DNA of 64,000 nucleotides from Vitis vinifera (taxonomy: Eukaryota > Streptophyta > Magnoliopsida > Vitales > Vitaceae). The notes under the pieces were generated by a model. It was given only the letters and a program-made list of their open reading frames with translations, did no database searches and was not told the DNA's origin. Every line of letters begins with the position of its first letter. Within the stretch, counting starts at the first letter, position 1. This document shows, one piece after another, positions 1 through 10,300 of this stretch. The translations under genes were made by a program, and so were the position numbers. The stretch covers positions 8,707,001 through 8,771,000 of the forward strand of contig NC_081823.1 in NCBI RefSeq assembly GCF_030704535.1. Direction: 5' to 3'.

Positions 1-1328
1 GAGACAGAACAAGTGGGGAATGGGTTGGGTTTGGGTAATTTTTTAAAACCCAAAGCGGGTATGGTGCCTTATTTCCCCATCCTAGCCCATTCTGTATAAA
101 GGTGTAATCTACTTTTATATCCTTTGTCATTCATACATATTTGTCATTACACAAATTCCCCAATTTTCCAAACCCTAAGTCTCCAACCTTTCCTACCTTC
201 TCTTTTTCTCTCCTCACCATCTTCTTCTTCTTGTTGCTTTGCTCCTTCTGCCTCACTCCTGCTGCCAACATTGCCTACTGGGGGAAACCTGGTACTCCCC
301 TTGGTCAGGGAGTCTCTGCAACTCATCTTCACCTATAAAAACCAAGGACCCAAAACCCTTCATCAACGAAACAGTCACTTGCTCAAGCCTCTTCTTCACC
401 ACTCAAAACTCTGAATCTGTGATATGTCTTCTTTGTTGGTTGATTTGGAAAATAAGAAAGAAAAGTTTTAATTTTTTTGTACAGATCTGTTCTTTTAAAG
501 ATCAATTCCAACTTTAACTTAGGTTTACAAATAGAAATTTTCTTTTTTGCATACTCATCAACCAAACAAACTGTTTGGGTATTGGCTGTTTTTTTTATTT
601 TATTTTATTTTTCAATTCAAATAAAGGGTAATGCATCAAATCCTAAAATATTTTTTAATCTTGATACCATATCCATTTTTTCATTGCCCTCCTTTTTTTC
701 TTGTTCACTGAAATAGAAATAGGTCAGGACAACGTGGGGAATGGGGATCTACTCTTCTCATGCAGGTGGGGATGGGGTTCATGAAGGTATCTTGATATGG
801 GTTTGAGGTGGAACTGCATTTCTGCTCCTCTCCACTGGAGCAGGGAAAAGGGGATGTGGGGATAGGATCAGTCCCATACCCACCCTGTTGCTCCCTAGTA
901 GTAATGATCTGAACACAGAAATGTCTTACTGAAGAATGTCTTTGATAAACTCTGGGTAGCTTTGAAACTTTTCTGGATTTTGTCAACTGTTTAGATGGGG
1001 ATCAAATTGTTGCTAGTTGCTTAGGCACTGATTGTATACCTCCTGTTATACCTCCTCAGGTGCTTCTAGATAATATCATTATTGCCTAAAAGAAATACAC
1101 TCTGGGTACTTCATTAACAGTACAATAATTGTTTTGTACTCATACAGGGTGCTGAGTCACAGTATTTGATCTATCTACAAAACCATTGTGGAACCCCTTA
1201 AAATAATTAACTTTGTGATCTGATCCACAGCATTCAATTATTAATCTGAAAAAACTAAGTGAAAAATTGGATGTTGGCTAATGGCTGGGCTGGAATGTTA
1301 ATTTTATTGGAGCACATATTCCTGATAC
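1..1328. other. Left-edge non-coding stretch, probably SRT1 intron
   Basis: No SRT1 exon was found here. The nearest preceding SRT1 exon should end in residues like DWE before the DALPP of the first visible exon, and no such sequence is present. A short + reading frame at 141-338 starts with a hydrophobic, signal-like stretch (LLTIFFFLLLCSFC), but I recognise no family and it ends quickly. A TATA-like CTATAAAAAC lies near 333. G-rich segments near 12-40 and 732-755 resemble each other (GTGGGGAATGGG), which suggests an old repeat. Confidence 0.4.
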
Positions 1329-1353
1329 TCTCTCTCTCTCTCTCTCTCTCTCT
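1329..1353 (+). repeat. (CT)n microsatellite forming a splice polypyrimidine tract
   Basis: About twelve CT units run almost directly into the CTGGACAG acceptor of the first visible SRT1 exon at 1360. Length changes here would alter the polypyrimidine tract of that acceptor. Confidence 0.85.
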
Positions 1354-1359
1354 GGACAG

Positions 1360-4300
1360 GATGCGTTGCCTCCAAAGGAGATGAATCCAGCAGAGAAGCA
1401 CTGCAGAATGGCTGATGTTGTATTATGCCTTGGGACAAGGTAGTTGCATGGGCTATTTATTTAACACCATAGCATGTCTGTTGTTCCTTTAATGCAGTTT
1501 TCTTTTTTTTTTAAGACCTTATTTATCTGTCACTCTTTAAGTCGAGCCATGGAATTTTTAGCAATTACTTATTAATATAACCACCCATTATATTGATAAT
1601 GATGCATGATTCATCCAATGGCATGGATAAAATCCTTTTCCTTGTGCTCATTTTCTGTTAAAAAACGAACTGGAGCTCATAGTTTGAAACTTAAAATATA
1701 TTTTAGTCCAGTTCACTATTATCTGAATCATATTTTGGGAACCAGTTTTGCCCTTTAAGCTTGGCTCAAGTGACAAGGGGTTGGAGTGGGGATATGGGAG
1801 GTTCTAGGTATGAGTCATGTAAAGGACAAAAAAAAGTGATCAATGAATACACACACACACCGAGTAGGCTTGTTAATTAGTCTCAACATATAATAAATAC
1901 ATATTTTTCTTATTGGCATCCCTATATAGTTCTCCTTGGATGAAATGGTCCCAGAAAGCATGCACTTACCTCTCTAGTCAAGGCTTGAGAAAAAGTCTCA
2001 AGTCATAGCTTTCCAAGGGCAAGTTCTCTCTAGTTCTTATCTTAGAGGATAAAACCGCTTGTGAGGCTTAAGTGGTAAGTTGGAATTGACTAAAATAACC
2101 TGGCACAGCCAACTTGTTATTAGATATTATATGCTGTCTAGTCTTCTGTAAATAATTTATAGCACTTGGTTGCATGCCAAATTCATTTCTTTTGTTCTTT
2201 AGTCCTTTGATGCCACAAATATGAACCTTCTATGTTGTATTTCTCTCATTCAATGATGCTTATTACTTTATGCAGTTTGCAGATCACTCCTGCATGCAAC
2301 CTCCCTCTAAAATCCCTCCGTGGTGGGGGGAAGATTGTAATTGTGAATCTTCAGGTATTTCTTCTGGTTCCAAGTGCATTAACAGCTTCTCTAGAGGAAA
2401 AAGGAAAAAATGAAAAAGAAGATGTATTTTCATCTACTTGTTTCCTTCAAAATGGAAGCTAGAACATGAATGTGTGGTTGGCAATGATTAACTTAAACCA
2501 TGTTGTCTAATTACAGATGAATATTTCTGGTCAAGCCCCAATGGGGAAACAAAGCAAAGAAGAAAAAGGTTTTTCTATTAGAAGAAAAAAATATCTTATC
2601 CGTTCTTTTAAAAAATGATTAGGTATTGTTCAAGTAGTGTTAAAGTGAGCATTCTAGTTTTAGCTCATCTCCAAATTGCAATTATGCCAAGAATTGAAAC
2701 TAGAATTTTTTTTCATGCTTCCTAGTTTTTCTAAAGCCACATCAATCCCTACTTAATATGTGATAAGAGCTATTAGAACTTGATAAGCTTGGCCAGTAAA
2801 TTGGTGAACTGGTCACTTGAGCATTGGTCCACTTAATTAATTACATTGCCTAAGATCGGAACTTAGTTTGCATGATTTGTGCAACTAATTGCATTTTAGA
2901 GAATTGGACTAGCGTATATTGAATTGATGTGTTTGGGTCTTGATGGAGAGTCCACTGTAGTGAGTGAATGTCACTATTACCAATGTTTTAAAAATTGGAC
3001 TAGATTGACCTGTTCAAATGGTTGAACTGTCGATTGGTCCATGGTTTAGTTTAGTTCATCATTTGGAAAGGACAATGTGTTAAACCAACATCCAGTTGTG
3101 TGACTTGGTGATCCAATCATTGAATTGGACCACCTGTCCGATTTTGTAAGAATGAGTATGTTTTTTAACCTAAAAAAATTATGATGCGGGAAATGAGGTA
3201 AGGGAGAGGTGGAAGATGGCAGCAAGGAAGTTTTTTTGGTGAGGAGGTTGGCAATGAAAAAGTAGAGGTGAGGCTATTGGATATGATGTGGATGAATGAT
3301 GGCGGAACGACTATGTTGTGAAGGGATCTACTACCATGGTTCAATCGAAAGAGAGGGGAAAATTGAGAAGAAAAGAGAGAGTTGGTGGCGGCAACATGGA
3401 GATGACGGTGGCCATGGAGAAGAAAGAGAGAGGAAGAGTGGGGAAAGAAAGGTAATGATACTGGATGTGGGATTCCTACTATTTTTTTTTTTTTTCTCTT
3501 TTAGGTTTTTTAGGGTGTTTTGAAAAGGAAGGAGATGGACAACAGGGATTAAGTCTCTTAAACAGTATGACAAATTTATGGGAAAAAGTAAAATTGAAAT
3601 TATCAAAATTCAAAAGTAAATATTTATATTTATATTTATACTTAATTTTAAGATAATAAATATAAAAATAATGTACATATAAAATTAATGGTTTTTAAGA
3701 TAATAAATAATAAAATCCATAATTATTGAAGTGCAAATATATTTAAATAATAAAATTTTATTTCATGGTAACTATTAAAAGTTATATTTGTACTATTTAA
3801 TAGAATTAGAAATGCAGAAAAGGAAAAAAAATGTCCTATATTAAATTGAATAAGGAAGGGAAACATGCTTCCTTTTATAGAAAAGTTACAACAAATCAAA
3901 CTAAATCTACAAATGTACACCCAAATTTCTAGGAACAAAATAAATTTAAAATATACAACTTATACCTAAAAAGCAGCAACAAATTATCCCTAAAAAATAG
4001 GTAACAATCAGATAAGAAAAATTCTGATATGATTGAAATTCTCAACACTCCCCCTCAAGTTGGCTTGAAGATGTCATTCATGGCCAACTTGCTTACTAAA
4101 TCATCAAATTGCTTCTTTGGCAATCCCTTAGTGAGTATATTTGCAACTTGTTCAACCGTAGGTATATAGGGCATGACAATCAGTCCATTTTCCAGTTTCT
4201 CTTGGATAAAATGTTTATCAACGTCGACATGTTTAGTTCTATCATGAAGTGTTGGATTATGTGCAATGGTAATGACAACTTTATTATCACAAAAGACCTT

Positions 4301-7300
4301 CATAGGTAAAGGGCTAGCAACCTTAAGTTCTTCAAGTAATTGTTTAATCCACAAAGCTTCACAAATGCCATGGGTTACGACTTTAAACTTAGCTTCAGCA
4401 CTACTTCTAGCCACAACACTCTGCTTTTTACTCTACCAAGTCACAATTACACTTCCTGCCCAATCCGCATCAGTAAACACATCCACTTGGAGATGTCCTC
4501 GGTTCTCATATAGAAGTCCTTTTCCTGGAGTCCTCCTTAAGTACCTTAAAATTTTGTACACTGCATCAAAGTGTCCCTGATTCGACGAGTGCATGAATTG
4601 ACTCACCATGCTTACCGCAAAAGCAATATCGGGACGGGTATGAGAGAGATAAATAAGTCTCCCAACTAGGCGTTGATATTTCTCTTTGTCAATCATCTCT
4701 ACTGGACTTGCTGGTTGGAGTTTCAAATTCGGTTTTATAGGAGTTTCTGTAGCCTTACATCCAAGTAAACCCGTTTCATTTAATAAGTCAAGTATATATT
4801 TTCTTTGAGAAATGAAAATACCTTTCTTGGATCTAGCAAACTCCATACCAAGAAAGTATTTCAGGGGACCCAAATCTTTTATCTCAAATTTACGAGTTAA
4901 AACTTTCTTCAATCTCTCAAGTTCTAGACTGTCATCACCAGTTAGATAATGTCATCCACATAAACTATCAACACAACAATTTTTCCTTCTCTCGAGTGTT
5001 TATAAAACATTGTATGGTCAGCTTGACTTTGAATATATCCTTGAAGCTTGATTACTTTTCCAAATCTCTCAAACCAAGCCTTAGGAGATTGCTTAAGACT
5101 ATACAAGGACTTCTTTAATCTACAAACTTTTTTTTTTCTAGCTTTTCTTCAAAACTTGGTGGTAAATCCATAAACACTTGTTTTTCCAAATTGTCATTTA
5201 AGAAAGCGTTTTTCACATCTAATTGGTGTAAAGGCCAAGTAAAATGTACTACAAGAGAAAGTAAAATCTGAATGGAATTGATCTTTGCAACAGGAGGTGC
5301 AAAGGTCTCTTGGTAGTCAATTCCATAGGTTTGTGTGAAACCTTTGGCTACTAACCTTGCTTTATATCTTTCAATGCTACCATTGGGCTTACACTTGATT
5401 GTGAAAACCCACTTGCATCCCACTATCTTCTTCTCCTCAGGTAAATCAACAATTTCCCATGTTCTATTTTTCAAAAGAGCATTCATTTCTTCTTGAATTG
5501 TTGATCTTCACTCCGAGTGTCCTAGTGCTTCCTGTATAGTTCTAGCAATGAATAAGTAAGAGATATTAAGTGAAAGATCTATATTTTTCTGAGAGTCCTT
5601 GATAAGACAGATATTTGGCAATGGGATATTTGGTACAATTCCTAACTCCTTTTCGGATTGCAATAGGGATATCAAGATAAAAAATAAGTAAAGAAGTGGA
5701 GTCCATAGGAAGATTACCTGGATTTTGAGAACTAGGAGATGATGATTGACCATGCTCAAGATTGACTTGATTATTCTCAGTATTAGAATTAAACTTGCGC
5801 CTAGTATAAACACGGAGCTTAGTGGACATAGGTTGTAGAATTTCTCCCCCTATTTGTGATGCAATTTTATTTGGCATGTCAAAATATTGTGTGAATGACC
5901 GAATACCTTGGCCTTGAGTTTTGTATATTATATATAGACTTTACAAGGATGTTATACATGGAAAGAAAATAAAAGCAAATAAATTCCCTCATGATTCTAG
6001 TCCTATACATGTAAACTATAATCTGTCAAATAATATATGCTAACTGTACAGAATAATAAATGGAGAAATAAGGAAACAATTGTAGGCTAAAATAAGGAAA
6101 GAAGTGTGGGTTAAAATAAGGAAAGAAGTGTGGACAGCAAAGCTGTCCTTTGACAGCCCCCCTCAAATTGATGCAGGTTGATCAACCTGCATCAATTTGC
6201 TACTTAGCAAGCAATGTCGATGACGAGGGAGAGCCTTGGTGAAGATATCAGCAATTTGTAAGTCAGTGGAAATATGTGGAAGAGTGATAACATGAGCTTC
6301 AAAGGCTTCACGGATAGAGTGACAGTCCACTGCAATATGCTTTGTACGCTCATGATAGATAGGATTGGCCGTGATCTGAATAGCACTTGTATTATCGGCA
6401 TGTAAAGGTGTAGGATTGGTCTCAGAAAAATCTAACTCCGCAAGCAAACCTCGAAGCCAAATGATTTCAGAACAAGCAAGAGACATCGCCCGGTACTCAG
6501 ATTCCGTAGATGACTTAGAGACTCTGTCTTGCTTCTTACTTTTCACAAACATCTTAAACTAAAACTCCCAACTAAGATAGTTTTTGCCATTGAAACGAAC
6601 AATAGAATATTCTCCAGACATTATGAAGACAGAAATAGCCTAGGAAACAAAAAAAAAAAAAAAAAAAAAAATCGTCAAAGAGCCTAAATCTGATAACAAA
6701 CCTCCAAATAATCGAAGATCTCCAAGAGCCTAGAAGCGAAGAAACCTAAAGAAAACTCCAAGATCACACCACAGATGTGTTGTCACAACCACCAGAAAAA
6801 CAAAAAAAGGAACCAAAAGCTGGGTTAGAGTCCGAGAGCCCCTAGGGCTAAATCCGAGAGCCCCTAGGGCTAAATCTGAGAGCCCCTAGGACTAAATCCG
6901 AGCCCCTAGGGCTAAATCCGAGAGCCCTTAGGGCTAAATCCGAGAAAACCCAAAAAAAAACCTAGAAAGCGTGTAAACTCTAGGTTCAAAACACAAGCTC
7001 TGATACCATGTCAAAATATTGTGTGAATGACTGAATACCTTGGCCTTGAGTTTTGTATATTATATATAGACTTTACAAGGATGTTATACATGGAAAGAAA
7101 ATAAAAGCAAATAAATTCCCTCATGATTCTAGTCCTATACATGTAAACTATAATCTGTCAAATAATATATGCTAACTGTACAGAATAATAAATGGAGAAA
7201 TAAGGAAACAATTGTAGGCTAAAATAAGGAAAGAAGTGTGGGTTAAAATAAGGAAAGAAGTGTGGACAGCAAAGCTGTCCTTTGACATGGCATACATAAA

Positions 7301-10300
7301 TCAATATTTCCCCTTTTTTCACTAATTAAAACATCTGTTTTTTGATTTATTTCAGGAAGAAAAATACCAGGTTTTGGTTGTTCTTGTTGCCAAAACTGAT
7401 CTTCATTAGAGCTCTCCTCCTGAAGAGTGGTTTCATTATAAAAGGGAATATTTTCAATAAAGTTGACATCCATACTAACATGAATTTTCCCAGTGGTAGG
7501 ATTAAAACACTTGTACCCTTTTTTATTAGGAGCATAACCTAGAAAAATACATTTTTCGATTCTTGGATCAAGTTTGGATCGAAGATGAGTTGGCACATGG
7601 ACGAACACTATACAACCAAAAGTTTTTAAGGGTAAATATGAGGTGAGGCGTGTGTTTGGAAAAGTATTCTTAAGAGTTTGTAAAGGTGTTGCATAGTTTA
7701 AAACCCTTGTAGGCATTCTATTAATCAAATAACAACTTGTTAAAATTGCATCCTCCCAAAAGTGTGTAAGAACATTCATATGAAACATAAGAGCTCTACC
7801 TACTTCAAGTAAATGTTTGTTTTTATGTTCTGCAATTCCATTTTGTTGAGGAGTGTCCCTACAAGTTGATTGATGTAAAATACCTTTCTCTAGCAAAAAA
7901 TCTCCTAAATAATCATTATAAAATTCTGTTCCATTGTCACTTTGAAGAATACTTATTTTGGTTTGAAATTGGTTTTCAACAACCATAGAATAAAAATCCT
8001 AAAAGAGTTTTGCAACCTCAGATTTAGAGTTCATTAGATAAAGCTTGCATAGGTGTGTGTAATCATCAATAAACGTCACAAACCATTTTTTCCCAGTTAA
8101 AGTAGTAATCCTAGAAGGACCCCAAACATCACTATGTATCAAATAAAAAGGCTTTGAGGCACAATATGGTTTCATTTTATAAGAATCGTGATGGCTTTTG
8201 GCCAAAAAATAAGTTTCACAATCAAAAGAAGTACAATCCAATCCTTTAAATAAACCTGGAAACAAATATTTTAAATAGAAAAAAACTAGGATGTCCTAAT
8301 TTGTTATGCCATAGCATTATTTGATCAAGCACAGGGATTGAACGAACATTACCAATAAAACCCTAAGCTTGTTTATTCTCAAATTGGTTGTCATCAAAAT
8401 AGTAAAGACTGTCGATCAATCTAGCACTGTCAATCATCATCCTCGAGTTCAAATCCTGGAATTCACAATGTCTATTATTATTTCTTATATCATTTTTTTA
8501 TAATTTTTCTTAACATTTTCATTAGTTTTGATCAATTTTCGCCCCACCAATATTTTGTGTCAAAATATCCACTGATGTTTTCTAATACATCTTAATATAT
8601 TTGTAAAATTGAGTTACCGATATATCTGTTAAAATCGATATTTTTATCCTTGCTTAGGAGTAGGTTAAGCCAATTTAGGGGTTTATGTTTTTTATCATTG
8701 ATAGCTCTGACATTTTTTCTTTTTGAAATTTAAAATCTTGTGATTATAGTCTATGTTTCTTTATTTGAATCACAAATAGATTTAGTAACATCCACATGTC
8801 ATTTGGACTTGATTTTGTTTATGATGAAGATATGATTCATAGGTCATTAAAAATTGGATTAGTAAGAATAATTTAATATTCCTAGCCAAAGAGATATGGG
8901 GATCCCGTGCTTCTCTTAGAACACATTTTTTTGCTTAGGAAGTTGTTTGGGGAAAGATCTTAACTGTCCATAGGTTGATGAAGAGGGGATAGTTTATGGT
9001 CAACAAATGTAGCCTTTGTAAAGATAGTGAAGAATCAATTGATCACATTCTAATTCATTGTGATAAGATAAGGGAGCTTTGGACCTTGTTGTTAGCAGTC
9101 TTCGATTTGATTTTGGGTGTTTGTGGCCTCAATGAGAAATCTTCTCCTAGAATGGAAACTTAAGGGGCTAGAGAAGAAGAAAAGAGCAGTGTGACACTTG
9201 GCTCCAGTTTGATTATTTTGGTGTATTTGGAAAGAGCACAACAAAAGGACTTTCAAAGATGAATAATTGTTAGATCAAAGATTGAAGGATTTTTTCATTT
9301 GGTTTCTTTTAGAGTGGTCCCATGATTCTTTGGAATTGGAGAACCCACTATTTTTTAGGATATCCCTGTCTTAAGTGGTGCTTGCTTTGGTTTATTCTAT
9401 ATATATTGCCTATATATGTAGGGTACGTCCCCTCCTTTTGGCGTTTCTTAATACATGCTTTTGTTGTCTATCAAAAAATAAAAAAATAGAAAAATCAGAC
9501 CAGCAATCACGTTCTATCAAATATTAGGCTCTTATGTAGAAGACTAAAAATAAAAAATAAAAAATAAAAATAAAAAGAAGAAGAAAAAGAAAAGCAATCT
9601 TTACTATGATATGATGGGTATCTCTAGGATGGAAGGATTGGAGCCTCTGAAAATATTGGGGCCAAAAACTTCTTGCCTTACAACTCAGGCCATGGCAATT
9701 AGGATTTATACTCAATACTATTAAACACTCATATCGTTATTGGCTGTTCATCAATTCCATTCTAAATATCTATCTTCCTTTTCCTTTAGCATTCTCGTGC
9801 ACTTTGTACTTGGGTTATGGCTCCTTTTTTCTGGGCACTTACTAATATATATATCTCCAATTTTCCTGTAAAAATATATGCGTGCATATACTATAATTTT
9901 GCTTTCTTGTATTTTTTAATAGGCATATGGTCTGTGCACTTAAGTTGTGCCTTTTCCAGCAGGGTGATTATTTATATAAGATTTTGTTCGCTTATCAATA
10001 AATGGTATTATATGGAACTAGGTGCAACTTTGCTTTGTCACTGGCTCTAATATTTCCCTCATTGATGTTGTAATACTTGTAATTCAGACATTTCACACTA
10101 TTGTTACCTAGCATTCTGCAGTTGTGAATAACATTTTGTTGTTCAATGTACAGGAAACTCCAAAGGACAAGAAAGCAAGTTTGGTGATTCATGGGTTTGT
10201 AGATAAGGTATTTTACTTTATTACTGCAGCTGTTCCTGTAGTTTGTTGGTTGAAATAGTAAAATTAGAATTACTTTAGCACTTGCGGGAGAAGGTCTGAG

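Larger units (their letters stand above)
5877..7287 (-). mobile_element. Young 1.4-kb internally deleted copia-type LTR element nested in the older copia
   Basis: Two 279-bp direct repeats (5877-6155 and 7009-7287) bound the element. Read side by side they differ at one base (GACCGAAT versus GACTGAAT). The 5-bp flanks are identical (TGGCA at 5872-5876 and 7288-7292), a perfect target-site duplication. On minus, a primer-binding site TGGTATCAGAGC abuts the 5' LTR at 7008-6997, and a polypurine tract (TTGAGGGGGGC) abuts the 3' LTR at about 6156-6168. The internal part is only about 850 bp: a gag start fused to RNase H, a poly-A run and a minisatellite. It must have relied on proteins from a full-length relative. 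Confidence 0.95.
3832..8275 (-). mobile_element. Decayed Ty1/copia retrotransposon inside SRT1 intron 2
   Basis: Minus-strand pol remnants read in copia order. Integrase pieces are at 8265-7999 (SDVWGP) and 7986-7293 ([24 protein letters not shown]). The linker is at 5876-5508. Reverse transcriptase is at 5486-5115 ([30 protein letters not shown]), with a YVDD-type stretch near 4960 and a continuation at 4912-4433 ([10 protein letters not shown]). RNase H is at 4414-4055 (SSAEAKF, TKHVDVD). Internal stops and frameshifts break the frame, so it is non-autonomous. A polypurine tract (read on minus, TTGAGGGGGAG) lies at about 4048-4060, next to the 3' LTR. Gag and the 5' LTR are not seen beyond 8.3 kb, so the 5' end is truncated. 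A younger element at 5877-7287 splits it. Confidence 0.88.

Noticed and set aside
141-338. Small secreted-peptide-like frame with hydrophobic start
   Set aside because: No family recognised, short, next to low-complexity C/T DNA; probably a chance frame in an intron.
3330-3606. Frames in the GAGAGA-rich part of SRT1 intron 2
   Set aside because: Low-complexity purine sequence; no conserved residues.
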